Origin: Parahoeflea alexandrii
GTDB taxonomy: Bacteria; Pseudomonadota; Alphaproteobacteria; Rhizobiales; Rhizobiaceae
DNA: 64,000 nt
Reading direction: 5' to 3'
Assembly (NCBI RefSeq): GCF_027214025.1
Contig: NZ_JAPWHB010000004.1
Span: 310,001 to 374,000, forward strand
Part shown: positions 53,803 through 62,298 of the stretch, piece by piece
Layout: every line of letters begins with the position of its first letter
How positions within the stretch are numbered: the first letter of the stretch is position 1
Position numbers and translations under genes: made by a program
Notes under the pieces: generated by a model
What the model saw: only the letters and a program-made list of their open reading frames with translations
Database searches by the model: none
Told to the model about the DNA's origin: nothing

Positions 53803-54408
53803 TCATGCACCGGTGGCGATACGACGTTCAAGTTCTGTCAGGTTGACTTCCATGGTCACTGCGCCGATGGATTTGTCGTTGTCGGTCAGAGTGAAACTGA
53901 CCTGACCGCGCCAGATCTTGTTGTCCTCGTCCCATTCTGGCTCATCGACAAACAGCGCATCACCGGAGACATCGTAGGTTTTCTGAAACTTGGCTTCGTC
54001 GCCCTGCCAGTAGTCACTGGTAATCGAGCTTTGTCCGACATTCAGGCCGTTGTGGTCCATGACGAAGATTTCGGCATACAGACCAAGTGATTTTCCCTGC
54101 AGGCGCGTCAGGTAGACCGACAGCGGGTTCGACAGTGTCGCCGCGATCAACGGCTTGTCATCGCTTTCGCGTTCAGCCCGCCACTGGGCATCGAGGGCAT
54201 CGATCTTTTCCTGGGGAAGCTTCTGGATGCGGTCATTCTGGGCGCCGACCGAAATCCGCACGATGTCGGTTTCGATCCATTGGCGCATTTCTTCCACCAC
54301 CGGTGCGGTAATGAGACGATGAACATCGGGTTTGGCGGGTTCCGCTGACGCCGCGGAAGCCAGCACGCACATGGCGGCTGCGGAAAATATGCTTTTCGAA
54401 AAGCCCAT
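53803..54408 (-). CDS. secreted Cache/PDC-like sensor protein next to the chemoreceptor
   Basis: A 201-residue exported protein. Signal peptide (SIFSAAAMCVLASAASA, cleavage near ASA-EP). The mature protein reads like a PAS-like periplasmic sensor: a long N-terminal helix (VVEEMRQWIETDIVRISVGAQ), then LYAEIFVMDHNGLNVGQSS and ISFTL-like strands (GQVSFTLTDNDKSIGAVTMEVNL). Such domains bind small ligands in receptors but here the domain is free-standing. It precedes the chemoreceptor in the same direction with a 77-nt gap, so it may be its ligand-binding partner. Confidence 0.78.
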   Translation of the reverse strand: MGFSKSIFSAAAMCVLASAASAEPAKPDVHRLITAPVVEEMRQWIETDIVRISVGAQNDRIQKLPQEKIDALDAQWRAERESDDKPLIAATLSNPLSVYLTRLQGKSLGLYAEIFVMDHNGLNVGQSSITSDYWQGDEAKFQKTYDVSGDALFVDEPEWDEDNKIWRGQVSFTLTDNDKSIGAVTMEVNLTELERRIATGA

Positions 54409-54755
54409 GGTTGTCTCCTTTTGGACAACAATTGGACCTATTTTTTTAAAAGATGGTTAAACACCCCAGTCTTATTGGTATTAGGTGAAAAACGACTCAA
54501 GATATCTTCTACCGCCGGAACATCGCAACGCCGCAGACCCACTTGAGGACAATTCGGATACATCCCGGAATGCAGACGGGCGTTATCCGGCGAGAATAAC
54601 GCCCGTCAAGCGACGGCAGGGAAATCCCTGCCATGCCGCCGGTCGCTGGCGAAAATGAACACCCAATCTTGCACCGGCCTTACCTCGCAAGCCGGCTCCC
54701 TTGTGACGGCTGCCTTGCCGTGGCATTGGAGTGCCCGGATGAACAGGAACAGGCC
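54409..54755. other. intergenic region with a strong hairpin
   Basis: 347 bases between two divergent genes. It contains a perfect 12-bp stem GACGGGCGTTAT / ATAACGCCCGTC (54575-54607, nine-base loop) with no T-run. Promoters for the chemoreceptor operon and the nucleoside hydrolase should lie here; none is clear by eye. Confidence 0.55.
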
Positions 54756-55709
54756 ATGAAGCACAAGATCATTATCGATACAGATCCCGGCATCGACGAC
54801 GCCATGGCAATTGCCTATGCGATCGCTCACCCCGATATCGAGTTGCTGGCCCTGACCACCATCTTCGGCAATGTGCGCACCGACGAGGCGACCCGCAACG
54901 CGCTTGCGCTGCTCGACCACTGGGGCGTCAGCGCAGACGTGGCCGAAGGCGAGCCGGCGCCGTTGTCGATGCCCGCCAACCAGCCAAGCTATCTGGTTCA
55001 CGGCCGCAACGGCTTTGGCGAAGTCGACATACCGGCTTCCACCCGGCAAAAACACGTGCTGGACGCAGTCGACTACATCATCGAGGCGACCAAACGCCAT
55101 CCGGGAGAAATCACCATTTGCGCCGTCGGCCCCTTGACCAACCTGGCGAGGCTGCTCGAGCGCGATCCGGAGGTGGTCTCCCGCCTCAAGGGCGTCATCG
55201 TCATGGGCGGCGCCGTGCACCGCAAGGGCAATGTCACGCCGGTGGCGGAGGCCAATTTCTGGAATGACCCGGACGCCGCCGATGCCGTGCTGGCGGCAAG
55301 CTGGCCGCTGGTTCTGGCGCCGCTCGACTGCACCATGCCGGTGGTTTTCACGCCTGACTTCATGCAGGCCCTGGCCAGGGAAAACCCGACGATGGGAACG
55401 CCTCTGGCGGCCATGGCCGAATTCTATGCCCGGTTTTACCGCTCCCATCTCGGCATCGGCGGCTGCGTGCCGCATGATGTGATGGCGCTGTCCTGGCTGA
55501 CGGTTCCGGGCGCCTTCCGCCTGCAGAAGGGCGCGCTTGCCGTGATCACCGACGGCCCCGCCATCGGTCAGACCCTGTTCCAGCCCGGCGGCACGAAGAG
55601 CCGGGCCCGTTGCTTTGACGGCAGACCGGACCATATGGTGATGGTCGACACGGACCCGGAAATGTTCATGGCCGACTATATGATGGTCATGACGCAGCAC
55701 GCCGGGTGA
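54756..55709 (+). CDS. nucleoside hydrolase
   Basis: A 317-residue inosine-uridine-preferring-type N-ribohydrolase. The N-terminal metal-binding cluster IIDTDPGIDDAMAI is diagnostic (Asp residues bind Ca). VGPLTNLARLL and VMGGAVHRKGN follow, and the C-terminal His-Asp pair is in GGCVPHDVMALSW. ATG 54756 is the family start. It splits ribonucleosides to base and ribose for salvage. Confidence 0.93.
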   Translation: MKHKIIIDTDPGIDDAMAIAYAIAHPDIELLALTTIFGNVRTDEATRNALALLDHWGVSADVAEGEPAPLSMPANQPSYLVHGRNGFGEVDIPASTRQKHVLDAVDYIIEATKRHPGEITICAVGPLTNLARLLERDPEVVSRLKGVIVMGGAVHRKGNVTPVAEANFWNDPDAADAVLAASWPLVLAPLDCTMPVVFTPDFMQALARENPTMGTPLAAMAEFYARFYRSHLGIGGCVPHDVMALSWLTVPGAFRLQKGALAVITDGPAIGQTLFQPGGTKSRARCFDGRPDHMVMVDTDPEMFMADYMMVMTQHAG

Positions 55710-55748
55710 AACATCTCCCCTCGTTGGCGGCGCCAACGGAGGAGCGAA

Positions 55749-56453
55749 ATGGACAGCTTGAAAAAGGGTGGACTGGCAGTCGTCATCGGCTCCACCGGCG
55801 GCATCGGCGCGGCGATGGCCGATATCCTGGAACAGTCCGGCGCCTTTGCCGGCGTCACCGGGTTCTCACGAACATCGCAGCCCGGGATCAATCTGCTCGA
55901 CGAGCAAAGCATCATCCGCGCCGCCGACACCGTCAGGGCGAGGCAAATGGATCTCCGCCTGGTCTTAGACGCGACCGGCTTCCTGCATGGCAGCGGTTTC
56001 ACGCCTGAGAAATCGCTCGCCGCCCTCACGCCCGAGCACATGGCCCATGCCTTTGCCGTCAATGCGATGGGGCCGGCGCTGGTGATGAAACATTTCCTGC
56101 CACTGCTGCCGAAGCAGGGAAAATCGATCTTTGCCACCCTGTCGGCGAAGGTGGGCTCGATCGGCGACAACCGGCTCGGCGGCTGGTACAGCTACCGTGC
56201 CTCCAAGGCGGCACTCAACCAGCTGGTCCACACCGCGGCAATCGAATTGGCCCGCCGGAAACCTGAAGCCGTCTGCGTGGCGTTGCACCCCGGAACCGTC
56301 GACACCGGCCTGTCGTCGGATTTTGCCAGGACCGGCCTCAAGGTTCGCCGGCCGGACCAAGCCGCCGCCCTGCTGATCGGCGCGCTTGACCGGCTCACGC
56401 CGGCCGAGACCGGCGGCTTCTTTGACTACAACGGCGAGCCGCTGCCCTGGTAA
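55749..56453 (+). CDS. SDR family oxidoreductase (CsgA-like)
   Basis: A 234-residue short-chain dehydrogenase of the divergent type. The cofactor motif GSTGGIGAA lies at residues 14-22; the LVLDATGFLHG segment takes the place of the NNAG motif, and the active site WYSYRASKAAL carries Tyr and Lys. C-terminal PGTVDTGLSSDF is typical of CsgA/cell-cell-signalling-like SDRs. It begins 39 nt after the nucleoside hydrolase, so the two may be cotranscribed. Substrate unknown. Confidence 0.88.
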   Translation: MDSLKKGGLAVVIGSTGGIGAAMADILEQSGAFAGVTGFSRTSQPGINLLDEQSIIRAADTVRARQMDLRLVLDATGFLHGSGFTPEKSLAALTPEHMAHAFAVNAMGPALVMKHFLPLLPKQGKSIFATLSAKVGSIGDNRLGGWYSYRASKAALNQLVHTAAIELARRKPEAVCVALHPGTVDTGLSSDFARTGLKVRRPDQAAALLIGALDRLTPAETGGFFDYNGEPLPW

Positions 56454-56535
56454 GGGCGCTGATTGCGCCGATCCTGCCCTCCCGCGAACTCCACTCTTTA
56501 CCCGGCTTTCACCAGCATCATCCTATAAGACTGCC

Positions 56536-57594
56536 ATGAACGAGACGAAGATCATCCGCTGGGGCATCGCAGGCACCGGAACCATCGCCCGGCAGTTCGC
56601 TTCCGACATCGGCCATGCGCGCGGCGCGGTGCTGGCGGCAGTCTGCTCGCGCGACGTGGCTCGGGCGCGTGAGTTTGCTGAGCGCCAGCCCGGCGTCCAT
56701 GCTTTCGGCTCGCTTGCCTCTATGCTCGACGCGCAGGCCGTCGACGCTGTCTATCTCGCCACCCCGAATACGGCGCACCGGCAGGCCGCCCTCGAATGCA
56801 TCGCCGCGGGCATCCCGGTGCTCATCGAAAAGCCGATGACGGCCAGCCTTGACGAAGCCCTGGAAATCGAGCGGGCTGCGAGCACTGGCGGCAGCCTCGT
56901 GATGGAGGCGATGTGGAGCCGCTACCTCCCCGCCATGGGGGCCCTGCGAACGGCCCTGCGCAACGGCCTGATCGGCACCGTCCGCAAGATCGAGGCGGAT
57001 CTTGCCTGGAAACACGAATATGATGCCGCAAACCGGTTCTTCGACAAGTCCCAGGGCGGCGGCGCGCTGCACGATCTCGGGATCTACCCGATCTCGCTGG
57101 CACGTTACTTTCTCGGTGATCCCGACAGCGTCGACGCATCCTGGCGGGCCGCGCCATCGGGTGTCGATATCGCGGCAACCCTGCATATGCAATTTGCAGA
57201 CGCCGAAGCCGAGATCCGGTGCGGCTTCGATCGCAATGGATCCAACCGGATGTTGATCGAAGGCGACAAAGGGGTTGTGGTGATCGCGCCGCCGTTCATC
57301 AAGGCGTCAGGGTTCACGGTCTACCCATCCCGCCGCCTCGCCGATCTGGCCCAGCCGGGTGGCAACGGCTTGCCGGACCGGATCCGCCGGAAACTTTTCA
57401 AGCGCCTGCCGCTGCCCGGAACGGCAATCCACCATTTCGGGTTTGAAGGCGGCGGGCTGCAGTTCGAGATCGAAGCCGCATCCGAAGCCATCCGTCAGGG
57501 CCTGAGCGAAGAACCGGACAACCGTCTGGGCGACAGCATTGCCGCCTTGAGGATCATCGCGGCCGTTCTCGCAAAACCTCCGGCCGCAGGATAA
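56536..57594 (+). CDS. Gfo/Idh/MocA family oxidoreductase
   Basis: A 352-residue NAD(P)-dependent sugar or inositol dehydrogenase-like enzyme. Rossmann motif GIAGTGTIARQFA near the start, EKPMTAS in the nucleotide half and catalytic GGGALHDLGIYPIS with the Lys/His pair typical of the family. Substrate not assignable. Convergent with a second family member, five nt between stops. Confidence 0.9.
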   Translation: MNETKIIRWGIAGTGTIARQFASDIGHARGAVLAAVCSRDVARAREFAERQPGVHAFGSLASMLDAQAVDAVYLATPNTAHRQAALECIAAGIPVLIEKPMTASLDEALEIERAASTGGSLVMEAMWSRYLPAMGALRTALRNGLIGTVRKIEADLAWKHEYDAANRFFDKSQGGGALHDLGIYPISLARYFLGDPDSVDASWRAAPSGVDIAATLHMQFADAEAEIRCGFDRNGSNRMLIEGDKGVVVIAPPFIKASGFTVYPSRRLADLAQPGGNGLPDRIRRKLFKRLPLPGTAIHHFGFEGGGLQFEIEAASEAIRQGLSEEPDNRLGDSIAALRIIAAVLAKPPAAG

Positions 57595-57599
57595 GACCG

Positions 57600-58739
57600 C
57601 TAGAATCCGGAGCGCGGGGTAAACGATCCCACGCCTTCGTTCATCGCCAACGCCAGTTCCGTCAGATGCAGAGCCCTTTGGCCGGAAAAGAACGGCACCT
57701 GGTTGTTCGCCAGCGCCTCCGCCATGGTGGCGATGCCGCGGGCAAAGTCGATCTGCGAGGGAAACGCCGCAAGCTTGACCGCCTTCGGCGGAGCCGGATA
57801 GGCGACCGGCCGGCCGTGGGTCAGCCTGAGCGGCAACACTTGTCCGCGCGAGCGTTCGAACCGCCCCGCCAGGCGTTGCAGCAGCGGTCGCTTGCCGTCA
57901 AACCGGCTCAGATGCACGGGCGAGCGGTCGTCCCAGAGATCCCGCACAACGATGGTGCCCTCTTCTCCGACAATCGTCAGCGACCGGTCGCGCGGCGCGG
58001 CAAGCCCGCAGGTCAGGCGCGCCGTCACCCCGGAACTGAACGACAGGCAGCCGACGGCAAAATCCGGCGCCATGGCGATGTTTCCTGTGCCCGGCCCCTT
58101 GTCGGGGAAGGTGAGCGCCGAAAAGGCTTGCCCCTGCTCGACAGCGCCAAACAGCGACACCAGCCAGGACAGGCCGTAACCGGCATGCTCGAGCGTGCAG
58201 CCGACCTCGAATTCATGCAGACCCGGCCATTTGGCACCCGAGCGCGAACGCCACTCCGTCCAGTTGTCCTTGAACACCGGTCCGTCTTCCATTTCGGCAT
58301 AGGCAAGCCGCGGCGCACCGATCCGCCCGGCTGCGATCAGGCCGGCGACCAGCTGCTGCGCATCCGAAAGACCGTTGGCCGGCGCACCGCAGACCGTCAG
58401 CCCCTTGCTGTCGGCCAGATCGATGACCGCCCGCGCTTGCTCGTAGGTCATGCCAAGCGGCTTTTCGCAATAGACATGCTTGCCCGCGTTCAAGGCCGCG
58501 CAGTTGAGTTCGAAATGGCTCTCCGGCGACGCCAGGTTGACGAATATTTCGGTTTCACCGTCGGCCAGGCATTCTTCGAGCGATCCGTAGGCCTGAACAT
58601 CGTGAAAGCGGCAGAATTGCGCGAGCCGGCCGGCATCGTGATCCCATGTTCCCGCAACAACGAGCCCGGGATAGTTGGCAAGCGTGGTCATGTAGTAGTC
58701 GGCAACGAAGCCGGTGCCGACAAGTGCGATCTTGGTCAT
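57600..58739 (-). CDS. Gfo/Idh/MocA family oxidoreductase, second type
   Basis: A 379-residue NAD(P)-dependent oxidoreductase. Rossmann motif GTGFVADYYM, CEKPLGMTYEQA and the catalytic-helix segment LHEFEVGCTLEHAGYGLSWL. It differs clearly from the adjacent family member and includes a long loop region (FERSRGQVLPLRLTHGRP). Substrate unknown. The gene stands alone and is convergent with its distant paralogue. Confidence 0.88.
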   Translation of the reverse strand: MTKIALVGTGFVADYYMTTLANYPGLVVAGTWDHDAGRLAQFCRFHDVQAYGSLEECLADGETEIFVNLASPESHFELNCAALNAGKHVYCEKPLGMTYEQARAVIDLADSKGLTVCGAPANGLSDAQQLVAGLIAAGRIGAPRLAYAEMEDGPVFKDNWTEWRSRSGAKWPGLHEFEVGCTLEHAGYGLSWLVSLFGAVEQGQAFSALTFPDKGPGTGNIAMAPDFAVGCLSFSSGVTARLTCGLAAPRDRSLTIVGEEGTIVVRDLWDDRSPVHLSRFDGKRPLLQRLAGRFERSRGQVLPLRLTHGRPVAYPAPPKAVKLAAFPSQIDFARGIATMAEALANNQVPFFSGQRALHLTELALAMNEGVGSFTPRSGF

Positions 58740-58829
58740 GGGTCCTGGGTTCCGGCCAGCTGATGTCTTCAGACTAGCAATGCGACGTTAAGATGCGGTT
58801 GCCTGCGCGTGCCGGTCCGCAGCCGGTGT

Positions 58830-61100
58830 TCAGCGTGCATCCGCGAGAAATGACGCGATCCAGGTCAGCGGCGCGTTCCAGTTGATGGCGATTTCATTGG
58901 TCGAGTAGGACCGCGCATCATCGACATAGCAGGCCTGCGGCGCGCAGCCTTCGAGTTTCCGGATGGCATAGTCGTCGGCAAGGCCGCTGTTCGGCCCGCC
59001 GGCAAGCGCGCCTTTCGGCACCGCCGGGTAGGACGGATCGGTCGAGGCGGCGAACATGTTGGAATATTGCCGCTGCGCATAGGTCGTGCCGTAGCCGGTG
59101 ACATAGGAGATCCCCAGGGCATTGCGGCCGAAAATGTAGTCCATGCTTTCACGCGCCGCCTGCAGAAAGCGCTTGTCACCGGTAATGTCATAGGCGGTAG
59201 CGACGACGATCATGTTCTGGATCACCGAATGGTTCGATCCCCAGCCGAACCGTTCGGGCCTGTACATCAGGCCGAAGGGCTCCTGCCTCTGGTCCGCAAG
59301 GTAAGCCTCGGCAGCATCGCGGACCGACAGTTGAACCGCCTTCAGATCGCGCTTCGGCATATTCGATGGAACCGAGGCGAGCTGCAGCCGGGCAAGGCCT
59401 GCGACCGAGCGCCAGTCGAACCCGTTCGGCGGGAACGCCGCTCCGGACCAGTAGGGCGATGCCTTGGCGCGGTCGAGCCATGCCTCGTCTCCCGTGGTCA
59501 GATACAGTTCCGACGCGGCCCAGTAGAATTCGTCGGTGACATCGTCGTCCTGATAGTCCCCGCCGCCAAAGCTGCCATCGGTATAGGGCGCATGAAGCGC
59601 CGGATTGGCTTCCGCCGCACGATAGGCGCGGACTGCCGTGGCGAGCAGTTTCTCCGAATAGGCCCGGTCATAGCGGGCAAACAGCCGCGCCCCCTGCGCC
59701 GCCGCCGCCGCAAGGTTGAGCGTGGCCGCAGTCGATGGCCGGTGCAGAACTCTCAGTTCGCGATCGCGATGCGGCAGGATCGGCCCCACGGTCCAGCGGT
59801 TGCCATGCACCTTGTGATGCGCCATCCCGGCAAGCGCCTCGCCTTCGGGAACAACCATCGACATCAGGAAATCAAGCTCCCAGCGGGCCTCGTCGAGAAT
59901 GTCCGGAATGCCGTTTCCTGCTTCGGGAATCAGCGCCAGCCCGTCCGCGAGCGCCGGCGACGCGCCCCTTGTATGATGAAGCGCCCGCTCGTAGGTCCCG
60001 AGCAGCTGGGCCACGGCGATGCCGCCATTGACGACGTATTTGCCGAAGTCGCCCGCGTCGTACCAGCCGCCGGCCACATTGAGCTTGTAGCCGCAGCTCC
60101 ACGCCTCGCCATAGACCTTGCGCGCCGTCCGGGTGTCGACGCAGCCAACCGAGGTGTCGCCACGGTTGGGCGCCTTGCCCAGGTGACCGGCCGGGCGGCC
60201 ATAGCCCTTGCCGGCAAGCGCATCCTTGATCTCGATGCCGCTGCGGACCTTGTAGAAATAGCCGAGCGCGTCGACCCGCAGCGCCTCGTAGGCCGAGGCC
60301 GAAATCGAAAACGGCGGACTTGTCTCTTCACCGACGACAAGCCGGTAGCCGTCGCCGGGAGCCCGGACCCCGCTGAAATCGATCGTGTGCACATCGAGTC
60401 CGGAGGATGGGTTGTATCCCTGCGGCTTGCTGAACCCGTAAGCGACCTGCTCGCCCGAAGCCGAGAGCAATCGCCACTCGACCCGCGACCGGTCCTTGCG
60501 CACCAGGGTGGCGTGCTTGGGACCGTTGGAAAAATAGGCGAACTGGTTGACGCGGATCGCTGACGACGCGCTGGCCGCGGACTCCGCGGCGGCTTCCTGG
60601 CCGGACTGCAGCGAGGCCGCGTGCAGGCAGAAACGCCAGGGGGTATCGGACCCGCCAAGCTGGAAGACCAGCTGGGCTTCCGCATGGGTTTCGGCCGCGG
60701 TGAAATCCTCGTTCAGTGTCTGCTTGCCGGCATTGACGCTGCGCGAAATCTCGCCTTCCGCGGTCCAGGGTTCGGCGGCCTTCTGCGCCAGGGCCCGCAT
60801 CGGTCCACCCGGATCGCCTGAAACCGTGACTGACAGCCGGTAACGCTCGCCTTTCTTGAACGAAAGCCCGTTGAACCCGAGGATCGCGTCCCAGGGCTGG
60901 GCGGTACCGCCGGCGACCACGCCGCAGAGCGCGCCGGGCTGATACTCGAATTTGATGGAAGGTGTCGCCCACCATTCTCCGGCAAGCACCGGCTGGGCAA
61001 ACACCGGATCAGGCAGCATTTCGCGCGCTGCGGCTCGTTCGGATATGGCGTAGGACGCCAGCAAGGCAAGGAGGCCCGTCATGGCCCTGGAATACGTCAT
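58830..61100 (-). CDS. secreted glycoside hydrolase family 9 (endoglucanase-like)
   Basis: A 756-residue exported enzyme. Signal peptide over residues 1-24 (GLLALLASYAISERAAA). Residues ~30-170 look like a CBM4/9-type carbohydrate-binding module (CLHAASLQSG at its end), ~185-270 an Ig-like N-terminal domain of GH9 (IRVNQFAYFSNGPKHATL), and ~280-756 the catalytic (alpha/alpha)6 barrel. Catalytic residues are seen in GGWYDAGDFGKYV (Asp pair) and in STNEIAINWNAPLTW (acid Glu). Likely acts on beta-1,4-glucan or related plant or bacterial glucans. It is monocistronic. Confidence 0.9.
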   Translation of the reverse strand: MTYSRAMTGLLALLASYAISERAAAREMLPDPVFAQPVLAGEWWATPSIKFEYQPGALCGVVAGGTAQPWDAILGFNGLSFKKGERYRLSVTVSGDPGGPMRALAQKAAEPWTAEGEISRSVNAGKQTLNEDFTAAETHAEAQLVFQLGGSDTPWRFCLHAASLQSGQEAAAESAASASSAIRVNQFAYFSNGPKHATLVRKDRSRVEWRLLSASGEQVAYGFSKPQGYNPSSGLDVHTIDFSGVRAPGDGYRLVVGEETSPPFSISASAYEALRVDALGYFYKVRSGIEIKDALAGKGYGRPAGHLGKAPNRGDTSVGCVDTRTARKVYGEAWSCGYKLNVAGGWYDAGDFGKYVVNGGIAVAQLLGTYERALHHTRGASPALADGLALIPEAGNGIPDILDEARWELDFLMSMVVPEGEALAGMAHHKVHGNRWTVGPILPHRDRELRVLHRPSTAATLNLAAAAAQGARLFARYDRAYSEKLLATAVRAYRAAEANPALHAPYTDGSFGGGDYQDDDVTDEFYWAASELYLTTGDEAWLDRAKASPYWSGAAFPPNGFDWRSVAGLARLQLASVPSNMPKRDLKAVQLSVRDAAEAYLADQRQEPFGLMYRPERFGWGSNHSVIQNMIVVATAYDITGDKRFLQAARESMDYIFGRNALGISYVTGYGTTYAQRQYSNMFAASTDPSYPAVPKGALAGGPNSGLADDYAIRKLEGCAPQACYVDDARSYSTNEIAINWNAPLTWIASFLADAR

Positions 61101-61258
61101 GTTTGTTTCCGGATTCAGTGATCGGGAAGAATGACGGCCCTGATGGCCGCAATGCATTGGCTGTCGCAACAAAATTAGGCTGTCGCCGTCAACAAAACCT
61201 TAACTGCACCCGGCCTCCTCGCCCGGTCCTTGACCTCGCCCCCCGAGCTCGAGGCCGC

Positions 61259-62095
61259 TCAGCCCTCCAGTCCGACAAACGCCCGGCAGAGCGGGTGATC
61301 CGGATCCGACAGCCCGTCGATCACATCGAAATGGTGCTTGCCGGCATCCTCGTGCATCTGCATCGGCGTCGCAAAGCCCCGCCACATTTCATAGAGCGCC
61401 CGGTTCTGCCGCACGAATTCCGGCCGCTCGGCAGCCCCCACCCATGCGGTGACCGGGATCGGCTTGAGCGGCGCCAGCAACACCGGGCTTTCCGATTGCG
61501 CCTCGGCCGCATCGATCTTCAGGATCTCATTCATCTCGGTGCGCATCAGCGGCCTGAGATCGTGAACGCCCGAGATCGATGTGACGCCGGCAATGCGGCT
61601 CAGGACCGCGTCGGACAACAGCGGTGCACCGCTGATCATGCGGGTGACCAGCTGGCCGCCGGCGGAGTGACCGGTAAGCCGGATCGGACCGGCGACTTCC
61701 CCTGCGGCAAAACCGATCGCCGCGGCAATTTCCCTGGCGATCCCGGAAATACTGTTGTCCGGACACAGAGTGTAGCTCGGCATCGCCACCGCATAGCCAT
61801 GCGCCAGCGGCCCGGAGGCCAGGTGCGACCAGACCGACTTGTCGAACGCCTTCCAGTAGCCGCCATGGACAAACACAGCCAGCCCCTTTGCAGGATCCTT
61901 GGGCAGGAACAGGTCGAGGCGGTTGCGCTGAGCCGGCCCATAACCGAGATCCAGACGCGCCCTGCCCGCCTTGCTCAACTCTTCCCGGAAGGCCTCGGCC
62001 ATCGCCGTCCATCGCGGCGGATAATCCGCTGCGCCGGCAATGTGGGCGCCATTCGCATAGGCATCGTCGTAGTCGGTAATCGGGTAATCTGTCAC
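61259..62095 (-). CDS. alpha/beta hydrolase (kynurenine-formamidase-like esterase)
   Basis: A 278-residue esterase. The HGGYW oxyanion motif (FVHGGYWKAFDKSVWSHLA) and nucleophile LTGHSAGGQLV are characteristic of the kynurenine formamidase/arylformamidase-like group; catalytic His lies in GKHHFDVIDGL. Start is GTG 62095 because AAGGAG lies seven nt upstream; the ATG at 62119 is less well placed. It is divergent from preT and may share a pyrimidine-related regulator (see the operator). Confidence 0.88.
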   Translation of the reverse strand: MTDYPITDYDDAYANGAHIAGAADYPPRWTAMAEAFREELSKAGRARLDLGYGPAQRNRLDLFLPKDPAKGLAVFVHGGYWKAFDKSVWSHLASGPLAHGYAVAMPSYTLCPDNSISGIAREIAAAIGFAAGEVAGPIRLTGHSAGGQLVTRMISGAPLLSDAVLSRIAGVTSISGVHDLRPLMRTEMNEILKIDAAEAQSESPVLLAPLKPIPVTAWVGAAERPEFVRQNRALYEMWRGFATPMQMHEDAGKHHFDVIDGLSDPDHPLCRAFVGLEG

Positions 62096-62166
62096 TGCGG
62101 TCTCCTTGGTTGGCGACATATTTACCGGGCTTCGGCCGAAGCGCAATGTTGACGGTAAAAGTCAAA

Positions 62167-62204
62167 TTTTGATCAATTGATAAAAAAATTGACCTTTTGA
62201 TCAA
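62167..62204. promoter_or_regulatory. RutR-like operator region upstream of preT
   Basis: TTGACC-TTTT-GATCAA (62189-62204) closely resembles the RutR consensus (TTGACCA..TGGTCAA), matching 12 of the 14 defined positions. A second TTTTGATCAA copy lies at 62167-62176, about one or two helix turns away. It lies 94 nt before the preT ATG and 71 nt before the divergent esterase start. Confidence 0.6.
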
Positions 62205-62298
62205 ACCGTTTCATTCTTTCCGAACTGCGGCAGTGGTGGCGCTCGGGAGTTGCCCCAAAAAGACCGCAGACGAGGTTCTCGAAACGAGAGGGGTTCTG

